Origin: Acanthococcus lagerstroemiae
Taxonomy: Eukaryota > Arthropoda > Insecta > Hemiptera > Eriococcidae
Assembly: GCA_031841125.1 (NCBI GenBank)
Contig: JAJSSI010000028.1
Span: 1-64,000, forward strand
Reading direction: 5' to 3'
DNA length: 64,000 bases
Below are positions 56,108 to 64,000 of the stretch, one piece after another (positions within the stretch are counted from its first letter, which is position 1; each line of letters begins with the position of its first letter). A program made the position numbers and the translations under genes. Below the pieces are notes generated by a model, which did not search any database, had not been told where the DNA came from, and saw only the letters and a program-made list of their open reading frames with translations.

Positions 56108-59100
56108 TTATTGAAGGTAGTATGTCCAGTAGAGAAAATTGAACATGGCGAAAGCGAGCGGGAACATGAACCGCGAATACTCGTCAATACATCTAGCTTT
56201 GATGCCCTGGTTGTCACAGAAGTAAAAATCTTTCGTATTGGGACAACCTTCTTGACGTAACACTTTTTTTACCTGCGGACAAAAATTACAAACAAAATTT
56301 AAAAAAGAATGCTTGAAATAAACGTCGACTCGTAAAATTCATCATTCATGATACGACACTGTGTGGTCGAATGATGTTCGATACCAAAGTCGAGTTATGA
56401 CGTCGATATCGACCAATGGACCGAATTCTGTATCAACTTCAGAGTGAAATTCTGAATGTCAACAAAAAAAGTCAATTTTTCGGATCGTCTGTGTTTCAAG
56501 GAACGTACAATGAAATTCTAAATCAGAATTCTGACACAAAATTCGATGTGAAAGTCGAGTTACCAGGTCGTCGTCGACCAACGGACCGAATTTTACATCA
56601 ACTTCGAAGTAAAATTTTGAATATCGACAAAAAAATCAATTTCTCGGATCGCCTGTATTTCAAGGAACGTGCAATAAAATTCTAAGTAAAAAAGAATAAT
56701 TTATACGTTTTCTTTGTATAAATCGGATTATAATTTTTAATGGGTGGAGTGGAGGGCTTTTTAGATTGTACGACATATTCTCTAAACCACATTCTCTAAA
56801 GTCAAATTTCTCTAAAGCAAAATTCTCCAAAATCATATTCTCTACTAACAAATTTCTCTAACGACATTTTCTACACGACAATTTCTCGAACAACACTTCT
56901 TCCGAAAATGAAGTATCTCTAAAGCAGAAGTGGTACATTGAATTTCGAATTGCCTAGAAGCGAAAAAAGTGAGAGAAGACCCCGGGTTGCTGCGACATAC
57001 TTCTCATAAATCAGTTGACAATGGCAGAGATCAAGGACAAGCAAATGTTCCTAGAAGGGTACATTTATCAACGCTCGCGTTTAGCCGAAGGCCGTGCATA
57101 CTGGGTATGCCGGAAGTATTACCGTAAAGAGTGGAACGCCCGAGCGGTAACCAGCGACCCAGCACTCGGTCCCGTAACAATTTTCAAGGGCCCGGCTGCC
57201 TCGCCTCATGCCCATCCGCCGTACACAAATGAAATCATGGCGGAGGAACTGACACGGCGTATAAAACGAAAAGCACAGGCGCATCCAGAACAACCGCCGT
57301 CGCAACTGTTACGGACCGAACTTCAGGGTGTCAGCGAAGAAGTGCTGAGCCAACTACCCTCTCAGCCATCGCTTGTGCGAACTGTGCAGAGAGTGCGTCG
57401 TACAGACCTCCCAGCAGCTCCGACAAAACGATGGCACCTGAAGGAAATACCGGACAGGTACAAAAAAACATTGCTGGATGAACAATTCCTCCTCCACGAT
57501 TCCGGTCCTTCCGTTGAAGATTCGTCAGACGAATACTCCGAGTCCGATTCCGGAGAAGAGCACGATGAAGTAGTGCAACCAAGAGTCATTGTTTTCGCAA
57601 CTCGAAAGAACATTGAGCTGTTGTGCCACAGCGCCACGTGGTTCCTCGATGGAACATTCAAGACAGCACCGAGTATCTTTTCCCAGCTGTTCACGATTAT
57701 GGGTCTACGAGCACGTGCAGGTCATCCGGAGGAAATCGTCGCGGTACCGTTGGTCTACGCATTCCTGTCAGGGAAGACGACTGAGCTCTACAGAGAAGTG
57801 TTGGAAGCGGTGAAGGCTGCTGTCGATCGATTCAACATAACACCATGCGTTCCTACGAAAATAATGTGTGACTTCGAGTTGGCAATTCTCAATGCTTGTG
57901 AAATGGTTTTTCCTGGAGTACCTCGCTCAGGCTGCTACTTCCATTTAGGCCAGATAATTTACAGACGGGTTCAAGCCGCTGGACTACAAGAACAGTACCG
58001 AGACCCAGTGGATAGATCCGTAAAACGATTCACGCACATGCTGCTGGCACTAGCTTTTGTGCCCGAGGATGATGTATCAACCGCCTTCACTGAATTACGA
58101 CGCGAATGCCCGGCTGAACTGCTTGGTGTCTACGATTATTTCCAGGAGAACTACATCACCGGTAGGCCAGCGAGAGGTAGACGCCGAGGCACGCGGCCCA
58201 GATATCCGATATCATTATGGAACCAGTTCGCAACGGCTCTGGATAAATCGTACCGTACCAACAACGTGTCGGAGGGATGGCACAACCGCTTCCGACTCGT
58301 TGTTGGTAAACACCATCCGGATATTTACACAACGATCGCGGAAATACAGAAAGAACAAGGTTTCACCGAGATCTGCATCAGCCAGCTATCAATGGGCAAG
58401 AAATTAAAGGCGGCCCCTGCAAAGAAATGGCACGATCTGCAGCGAAGATTATAGAGTCCATCGCCGCGGAATACGAAACGAAGCCACTACTCGAGTACTT
58501 ACGTACAATTGCGGCGAATGTAGATATATCATAAAATCAAAATATAAAATCATTTTTCAAAAAAGAATTAGAGAAAATGACGAAATAATTGAAAATTGAA
58601 ATTGAAAATGGTTTATTTCGTTGCCAACTGAGCTAGGCTCGTGTTTAGCCACGGCACTAAATTACATTTTTTTTCCCTTCTTTTTTTCTTCCTACAATTC
58701 CTTTAGTTAGTGCACTACTTACTCTTTACAATAGTTACACATGTTGCGGTTGTTATTAGTCGGACTGTATGCTGCGCTGTTTTTTGTTTCTGTAATTAGT
58801 AGTTGTATTAGTAACTGCATTTCGTATCAAAGTTTTGTAAGTTCTGTTGTTAGTTTGTATTATTTTTTCCCTATTCTGCTGATCAAGTTTGTTAAAGTTT
58901 TTGAGTCCAGTGTAAATGCTGTTTGTTTTACCGATGTTAGTTTTTATTTTTGGTAATGTTACTGTAAATTGTGTGTTCCTCGTCAGTCTAGTGTTAGTTT
59001 TGCTGTATTTCGTTAGTAAATTATGTTTTTTCACGTATTTTATTGCACTTATTTCATGTAGTTTTTCCAAAGTTAGCGCCTTTGTTTCCTCAAAAAGTTG

Positions 59101-62100
59101 TACTGAGCTAAATCTTTTTGGTTTTTTGTAAAGTATTTTCAATAATTTTTTTTGGTTAACTGTAACTGGTTTTAAATTAGTTTTATAGGCTCCCCCCCAG
59201 CTTGATATTCCGTACTGTATTTTTGATTGCACTATCGCTGTGTAAAGAATGCGCTTTACTTCTTGAGAGATTATGTTCCTGAATTGAATTGCAATGAAAA
59301 TAGACTTTAATAGTTTTTTTGCTAAATATTTGCCTTGTTGTTTCTAATTTAGATTTTTATCTATTATTATCCCTAAATATTTCATAGAGTCGACTGTATT
59401 TATTTGCTGGCAATTATTGTTTAATTGAAGACATTTATCATTTCTATTACACTGATTTGTATGAACGTAAATATCTACTTCCTCGTTATTTTTCTTATTT
59501 TTTAGTGCAAATTGTACTGATTTAGTTTTTTTTTTGGTTCAGTATCAGTTCATTATCATTCAGCCAGGTTATTACTTTTCTAATATCTTTTTCGGCTTTT
59601 CCCCTGGTTTCTTCCCAGCTATCTCCTTTTTCTATTATGACGGTGTCATCTGCATATGAAATTATTTCTCCCTCTATGTTAATTTCAGTCAAGTCATTAA
59701 TATAAATTAGGAAGAGTAACGGTGACAAGGCAGAACCTTGTGGCGTGCCTCCTTTTAGTGTGAGGATCTCGCTTTCTGTTGTTCCTATTCTTACTTTTTG
59801 TTTCCTATTTTCCAAATATGAGGTGACCCAACTTAGTACTTTGCCCTCGCAGCCTGCTCTTTCAATTTTTCCAATTACTTTTTGATGATTCACTAGATCA
59901 AATGCTTTAGAAAGGTCTTGAAAGATCGCTAGACATTTTTTGTTTTCATCTAAGTATGTGGATATTTTGATGTGCAGGTTATTGATAGCTTCTTCTGTTC
60001 CCATATTATTCCTGAATCCCAATTGATTGTTTGAAAAGAATTTGGTTTTTTCCAAAAATTTATTTAGTTGAAACTTTACTGCCTTCTCTAATATTTTTGA
60101 GGCTGTTGAAAGTAGTGAAATTGGTCTGTAGTTGTTTACGTCTTGAGTATCGCCTTCTTTGTAAATTGGTCTTAGAATGGCTAATTTATATGTTTCCGGG
60201 AATTTTCCTGTTTTCAGACTGAGATTAATTATATGTTTTATTGGAGTTACTAATTTATTACAGTTTTCTCTTATTATTTTTGTGGGGATTCTATCTTCTC
60301 CTGCTGCTGCGTATGGCTTTAAAGACATTATTATCTTTATCACATCATCCTCTTGCAGTAAGCGGAATTCATAGAATTTGCTAGTAATAAATTTTATGTT
60401 ATTGTTCCCGTAATTTTCGTTTATATTTTTGAAATCATTCTTCACCGTAGTTGCTATATTTGTGTAATGTTGATTAAAAAAGTTTGATATTTCAGTTTTG
60501 TTGTCATATATTATATTGTTGACTGATATAGTTTCTGGATCTTTGTTTTTAGTAGTTTTCTTGGAGTTAATTTGGGTTATTCTGTTCATAGTTTTCCACA
60601 TTTCTTTACTATTGAATGGTGTGTTTTTTATCTGTTTTTCGTAGTATTGTACTTTTGTTTGTCTTACCAGAGTTGTCAATGAGTTTCTATATTCCTTATA
60701 TTGTTCCTTAAGATTTTCATTGTCAATATTTTCCTTCAGTTTCTATGTAATTTATCCCTTTTTTTGATTTTAGCTATTATTTTACTTGTAATCCATGGTT
60801 TCAGTTTCTTTTCTTTTTTGAGTTGTTTTATTGTTCCTGTGTTTTTTTGTATTATCTTTTGCATTATTTTTGTGAATTCATCTGCAGCTTTATTAACATC
60901 TTTTATTTTAGTTATGACAGACCAATCCTCTTCTGTACCCAGGTTATATTTTTATAATTTTTATTTTATTAAAATTGGTTTTTCCGTCCCTTTTTTTTGT
61001 TTTGACTTTTTCTTTAATTCCAGGATTGTAGAGTAATGGTCTGTTATGCTAGTCATCAATATTATTGCGTTTTGAATATCGTTTTTGTCTTTCATGGTTA
61101 GAAATATGTGGTCTATACATGTTTTTGAGTTAGCTGTTATTCTTGTACATCGATTTATGCACGGTATTAATCCATTTTCAGCCATGCCCCCTAAGTATTT
61201 ATTATTTGTTATATTATTAACCAGAATATCAATGTTGCAATCCCCTGCTATTATTACTCTTTTGTTATCTTTAGTACTGTTTTGAGTTATTTGATTTAAC
61301 TCTTTTGTAAAATGGTGGACATTTGTACTAGGTGATCGATAAATTGCAAAAATATGGGTATTTTCTGTGGGAATTTCAATTTGGAACCCAGTGATGGTTT
61401 GCGCTTCTATTTCCTTCATTTCATACCTTTTATTTCAGTTTTCATTAGCACGATCACTCCGTCGTTTTGGTTTTTATTGTTTTTTGTTACATGAGTTTGG
61501 TAGCCTAATACACTAACTGTTTCTTCAATATTAATTTCATCTCTAATCCAGCATTCGCCTAGAATTATCACATCGGGTTTATTTATCATAGTTTCCAGAG
61601 TTATTTCAAGTTCTTCTATGTGTTTACCTATGCTTCTAATGTTGGTAGCCAGGATGGTGAAATTTTCTTCACTTGTAATTTTTTCCTCATTCAGTTCCGC
61701 TAAAGTTAAATTAAGATTTTCTATGTTAGTATATTTTTGTAGTTTGTTATTCTGTGTGTGGTTACAAGTATTTGTATGAACTGTCATTTGCTTTGCGTAA
61801 GTTTTGTTATTTTAGTTTACAAGAATGATTACTTACTAATATTCTATAGATAACATATTCATTTTATTTTATAAAGATCTTCTTCGGTTTGAATATAGAT
61901 AATTTCACTGTTGTCGTTTTTCCTACATTTCACCATTCCTTTGGTTGTCCATATTCGACTGAAGCCGGCTTCCTTGCATTTCTTCTTCGCTTGTATGAAA
62001 AGGTTACGATTCAATTTAGTGAGATTTGCGTTGACGTATATTTGTTGGTCTCGAGGGCCGACATCAGACATGAATTTACCGAGTTTTAGAAGTTCTTTCT

Positions 62101-63654
62101 TACCTTTACTGTAAATAAACTTCGATGCTATTATAGGGCTGCAGAAGGCTGCAATTATCGGCGGTGGTTTATCGTCGATTTTTCTCTGCGGTCCAGATTC
62201 GATGACTAGTCACAAGGTCTCCATCCTTCAACGTTTTCCAAGAGTTTCGGACTCGTCCACGATTCGTTAGTGTTTTCTCGTCTTTTTTCGGGTAGCAATG
62301 TACTTTATTATTTTTATTTCTTTCTCGTTGCTCGATCGAATTTACTTGTATCTTCAGGTTTCGATTTTTTCTAGAATGAGTGTCATTTCTTCTTCATCTT
62401 CCTGTTATCTTCTTTACATTCTTTCATCTGTTCTATGACTTCGTCGTATTATCCATAGATGTTGCATTTCTTTCCTCAATTTTGTCGAGTTTGCCCAGTT
62501 TCTTCATGATTTCCTTGAAGTGATTTTTTGGACGTTTGGCGACATATTCGACACTTGTTACATTCCACTTTTTTTGACTGGACTTTTTCAATATACCAGC
62601 ACAATGATAATGAGCACTTTCTGGACAGCAATTACAAATAACTAGAGAATCGTTCAATGAAACGAATTTGCCGCATACAGCGCATTTAACAGTCATTCTA
62701 ATTCATTTTGTACGTTTATACCACTTTTGTGCACTTTTCAACACGAAATTATAGGTTAGAATAATCTTACTTTTAGTAAGCTGATAACGCTGATAGCAAA
62801 ACACGTCCGTCTACTTCGACAACCGCAATATATTGGTTAAAGATTTTTTTAGGGAAAATTCCTTTTAGAGAATTTGGCGTTAGAGAATTTTTTTATTAGA
62901 GAAAAAGGTTTTAGAGAAGTTGGTTTAGAGAATATGTCGTGAAACCGCTTTTTAAGGACTAATGCCGGCTCAGCACTGTGTGTGTGTGTAACGAGCGAGA
63001 GAGAGAGAGAAGCCCCTTTCGGCGGATCCAGGGGCATTAGAAAAATGGCATCCACCCTTTGGGCCATTCCAACTAATCGAAATTACAAATTAAACGCATC
63101 TCTGCTCGGGCTCCCCTTTCTCCCTTCTCTGTGGGGATGCTGAGGTTACTGGTGTACCTGTCTTGGCGTTGTTTGGTTTCATTATTCGCCCCCCCCCCCG
63201 GATAGATGAATAATCCGAAAGGGCGAATGAACCGATGGCGGATAATTGGGGGACCACTGTACTCGTCACTACCTCTATTCTGCACCAGACTTCTAAACCA
63301 GTGAGGTATTCAAGCGTGCAGGAAATCTCTCCTTATCGCTCAGTTCTGTAAAATTCTGTACTCGACTCTGTAAAATGCACTTGCACTGTCGTTTTCCTGG
63401 CTGTATTTTTACCTGACTTTCAGTAAAATATCGTACCACGGTCACAGCAACTGCCAGTTCGTTTTGACCGATTGCAGCGGCTCTGTCCTTCTCCGTTCTG
63501 CTGTCTGGCGGCGTCTTAAGACTAACGATATTTGGATCGCTGCCGGTTTTCACGTGTTCCGGAACGGATATGATTTTCTTCAGCAATTCCGGCTGCAGTT
63601 TGCGCCACAAGTAATTGACGATGGTGAATTCCAGCAGAGCGCAAAATACGAAGG
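56108..63654 (-). CDS. Cys-loop ligand-gated chloride channel subunit, last two coding exons (partial)
   Basis: Minus strand. Exon 63413-63654 (acceptor ctccgcag, donor cag/gtaaaa) encodes membrane span 3, AFVFCALLEFTIVNYLWRKL, and the cytoplasmic loop. Exon 56108-56272 (acceptor gtccgcag) encodes the loop end and span 4, RCIDEYSRFMFPLAFAMFNF followed by LYWTYYLQ and a TAA. Phases agree (exon 1 enters with two bases completing an Ala codon; the junction is phase 0). The ALLEFxxVNYL and YSRxxFPLxFxxFNxxYW patterns place it in the GABA/glycine/glutamate/histamine-receptor-like anion channels of insects. The loop is short, about 85 residues. Earlier exons (ligand-binding domain, spans 1-2) lie beyond the right edge, so the exact type cannot be set. 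The 7.1-kb intron between the exons holds a MULE transposon. Confidence 0.88.
56396..56690. repeat. Two-copy tandem duplication, period about 166 bp
   Basis: gaccaatggaccgaatt at about 56,410 recurs as gaccaacggaccgaatt at about 56,576, and the following sequence (tcggatcg-ctgt-tttcaagg) repeats too. An 89-codon frame across it reflects the duplication, not a gene. Confidence 0.7.
57021..58454 (+). CDS. MULE transposase with N-terminal FLYWCH domain (3' frameshift)
   Basis: Cut-and-paste transposase, 477 residues from the ATG at 57021. An N-terminal FLYWCH-type zinc-binding segment (FLEGYIYQRSRLAEGRAYWV then CRKYYRKEW, residues about 10-40) precedes an acidic linker and the MULE transposase domain from about residue 195: WFLDGTFKTAPSIFSQLFTI, VPLVYAFLSGKTTELY, IMCDFELAILNACEMVFP, GCYFHLGQIIYRRVQ and NNVSEGWHNRF. 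The candidate catalytic Asp residues are in FLDGTF and MCDFEL; the CxxH of GCYFH is typical. Translation stops at QRRL, but the +1 frame from about 58,430 continues AAKIIESIAAEYETKPLLEY and LRTIAANV, the usual MULE C-terminus, so one frameshift removes the last ~30 residues. The rest of the frame is uninterrupted over 1.4 kb, suggesting a young insertion. Confidence 0.92.
   Translation: MAEIKDKQMFLEGYIYQRSRLAEGRAYWVCRKYYRKEWNARAVTSDPALGPVTIFKGPAASPHAHPPYTNEIMAEELTRRIKRKAQAHPEQPPSQLLRTELQGVSEEVLSQLPSQPSLVRTVQRVRRTDLPAAPTKRWHLKEIPDRYKKTLLDEQFLLHDSGPSVEDSSDEYSESDSGEEHDEVVQPRVIVFATRKNIELLCHSATWFLDGTFKTAPSIFSQLFTIMGLRARAGHPEEIVAVPLVYAFLSGKTTELYREVLEAVKAAVDRFNITPCVPTKIMCDFELAILNACEMVFPGVPRSGCYFHLGQIIYRRVQAAGLQEQYRDPVDRSVKRFTHMLLALAFVPEDDVSTAFTELRRECPAELLGVYDYFQENYITGRPARGRRRGTRPRYPISLWNQFATALDKSYRTNNVSEGWHNRFRLVVGKHHPDIYTTIAEIQKEQGFTEICISQLSMGKKLKAAPAKKWHDLQRRL
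58756..59232 (-). pseudogene. C-terminal domain of the LINE ORF2 product
   Basis: The frame begins within ...QSKIQYGISSWGGAYKT, the I-E-Y-G-I-x-x-W-G motif seen after the reverse transcriptase thumb in CR1/L2-like LINEs, and ends at 58756. It is downstream of the homopolymer frameshift and the in-frame TAG. Confidence 0.75.
59522..60679 (-). pseudogene. LINE reverse transcriptase (385 codons open)
   Basis: Motifs in order: LKPYAAAGEDRIPTKII, LAILRPIYKEGDTQDVNNYR then PISLLST, QLGFRNNMGTEEAI, IFQDLSKAFDLVNH, GGTPQGSALSPLLFLIYIND and ISYADDTVII, the catalytic Y-A-D-D box, all intact. The frame leaves at LILNQKKN where the coding strand has a run of A; after it, another frame continues KSVQFALKNKKNNEE and later MKYLGIIIDKNLN. 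The upstream segment to the endonuclease (AADEFTKIMQ, KPWITSKIIAKIKKRDKLH) lies in a different frame. Confidence 0.9.
60961..61787 (-). pseudogene. LINE AP-endonuclease domain, split by one frameshift
   Basis: Two overlapping frames (61416-61787 and 60961-61419) form one endonuclease: ILATNIRSIGKHIEELEITL, PDVIILGECWIRDE, NDGVIVLMK, then IFAIYRSPSTNVHHFTKEL, RVIIAGDCNIDILVNN, KTCIDHIFL and TSITDHYSTILEL. The catalytic E (GECW), the D and N of GDCNID, and the D-H of TDHYS are kept. The frameshift is near 61,418. Confidence 0.88.
61859..62071 (-). pseudogene. LINE ORF1 C-terminus, Baculo_FP-like domain
   Basis: IYVNANLTKLNRNLFIQAKK then EAGFSRIWTTKGMVKCRKND resembles the FP25-like C-terminal domain (Y-V-N-x-x-L-T, then F/W-x-x-G) found in ORF1 proteins of many insect CR1-like LINEs and often annotated as zinc finger DNA binding protein. 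It belongs with the PHD segment upstream. Confidence 0.75.
62433..62696 (-). pseudogene. LINE ORF1 N-terminus, PHD-type zinc finger
   Basis: Begins MTVKCAVCGKFVSLNDSLVI, then CNCCPESAHYHCAG: a C-x2-C ... C-x-C-C ... H-x2-C pattern of a PHD finger. One later cysteine pair is degenerate. The frame ends at 62433, before the coiled-coil and FP-like parts, so ORF1 is broken. Confidence 0.75.
62977..63012. repeat. GT and AG microsatellites
   Basis: A tgtgtgtgtgtg run followed by a gagagagagaga run, separated by aacgagc. Confidence 0.85.
63232..63259. mobile_element. pogo/Tigger-like terminal repeat, one end
   Basis: The reverse complement reads cagtggtcccccaattatcc then gccatcgg, next to TA. It resembles the end at 33381-33402 (both share attatccgccatcgg). 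The left partner was not found; the span to its left contains a C run at 63,189-63,199. Confidence 0.55.
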
Positions 63655-64000
63655 CTGCGGAGAAAAAAATAACGAATGAAAAACCCAATTAAAACTTTTG
63701 TTACGTTAAAAGGGAAAACAAAGATATTTGTTAGCAGTGGCAACTTTTTTCTAAAATGAAAGTTTAAATAGGAGGAACCTTTTATCTACAACGTGTTTGC
63801 AGTAAGTTAGTTCGGTTTCTTCGCTAATGGCCCCGCAAAAAGTCGCTTGTTTAGACATTCCGCTGACTGCAGCACAAGGAACTAGTAACACGGTATTGAC
63901 AATAGCTAGGCATTTTAACGGAGTGTACAGAAAATGAACCTCATAGTAGTTTAGAAAACAACGTAAGTCCCAATATTTTGAAAATCGATTGTGTACAGAA
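63655..64000. other. Upstream intron of the channel gene, no exon recognised
   Basis: After the exon's acceptor (minus strand) the sequence is AT-rich with no reading frame resembling membrane spans 1 or 2 of a Cys-loop channel. Confidence 0.4.

Larger units (their letters stand above)
58590..62800 (-). mobile_element. CR1/L2-like LINE inserted in the MULE
   Basis: Minus-strand order: PHD-finger ORF1 start (62696-62433), Baculo_FP-like ORF1 end (62071-61859), endonuclease (61787-60961), reverse transcriptase (60679-59522) and a C-terminal region (59232-58756). The 3' end near 58,590 carries a short tandem tail (ttgaaa-type repeats at 58,587-58,612), as CR1/L2-type elements do. Lesions are few: frameshifts in ORF2 including one in an A run at about 59,530, and a TAG near 59,350. 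Endpoint duplications were not identified. Confidence 0.82.
56765..62946. mobile_element. Mutator-like (MULE) DNA transposon carrying a LINE insertion
   Basis: Left and right ends share the inverted motif acgacatattctctaaacca (56770-56789; reverse complement at about 62,922-62,941) followed by arrays of ttctctaa sub-repeats. Candidate 9-bp target duplications are gctttttag (56756-56764) and gctttttaa (62947-62955), with one mismatch, in the 9-11 bp range typical of MULEs. Without the LINE (about 58,590-62,800) the element would be about 2 kb. It lies in the last intron of the channel gene, opposite in transcription sense. Confidence 0.8.

Noticed and set aside
56416..56685. 89-codon frame near the last channel exon as a gene or extra exon
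   Set aside because: It runs through a two-copy DNA duplication on the opposite strand to the channel, without splice sites or similarity to any family I know.
58741..61285. Plus-strand hydrophobic frames (58741-58956, 60701-61036 and others)
   Set aside because: Shadows of the minus-strand LINE ORF2, which has intact motif order.
1..64000. CRISPR arrays, bacterial operons or phage-like systems
   Set aside because: Regular repeat-spacer structure, ribosome binding sites and bacterial gene density are absent; spliced animal genes and LINEs show this is a eukaryotic nuclear genome.

Overview
This is a 64 kb piece of a eukaryotic, most likely insect, nuclear genome. It is AT-rich, its genes have short exons joined at GT/AG introns, and the space between exons is filled with non-LTR retrotransposons, Penelope-like elements, DNA transposons, MITE-like foldbacks and decayed satellite DNA. 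The gene set fits an arthropod, but I cannot name the species. Heavy loading with CFDP2/RTE-type LINEs, PHD/Baculo_FP-type LINE ORF1 and FLYWCH-MULE transposases is compatible with a sap-sucking hemipteran; that is inference only.

Five host genes can be read. (1) A fatty-acid elongase (ELOVL family), plus strand, 6 coding exons, 3875-6093. (2) COP9 signalosome subunit 7 (CSN7), minus strand, one exon, 8319-9137. (3) The chromatin regulator cramped (CRAMP1 family), plus strand, 16 coding exons, 10141-25434, 876 residues as spliced by hand. (4) Apoptosis-inducing factor (AIFM1), plus strand, 14 coding exons, 34543-52382, 595 residues. (5) The 3' end of a Cys-loop ligand-gated chloride channel subunit, minus strand, last two coding exons 63413-63654 and 56108-56272, continuing off the right edge. 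For the spliced genes all exon phases agree and the summed coding lengths are multiples of three. CSN7 and cramped are divergent, with about 1 kb between their start codons.

Layout: 1-3125 is a diverged ~46-bp satellite that switches orientation and is interrupted by a LINE scrap. 3.1-6.2 kb is the elongase; 6.2-8.3 kb has no recognisable gene; 8.3-9.1 kb is CSN7. 10.1-25.4 kb is cramped; its 5-kb intron 7 holds a nearly complete CFDP2/RTE-type LINE carrying a Penelope-like element and a small MITE, and its 3.7-kb intron 12 holds GC-rich hairpins, a tandem repeat and LINE fragments. 25.4-34.5 kb is intergenic and holds one RTE-type LINE interrupted by a piggyBac remnant, a Penelope-derived hairpin and two palindromic MITEs, followed by hAT- and pogo-like MITEs. 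34.5-52.4 kb is AIFM1; its introns contain a NUMT (mitochondrial COX1 fragment), a foldback element, an R1/Jockey-type LINE with an internal deletion, two hAT MITEs with recognisable 8-bp target duplications, large nested palindromes and two tRNA-related sequences. 52.4-56.1 kb is a repeat-rich gap. 56.3-63.4 kb is one intron of the channel gene, filled by a MULE transposon that was itself invaded by a CR1/L2-like LINE.

The host genes show no functional coupling; they are ordinary conserved genes. The unusual content is the layered transposon record, whose order of insertion can be read in several places from terminal repeats and target-site duplications.
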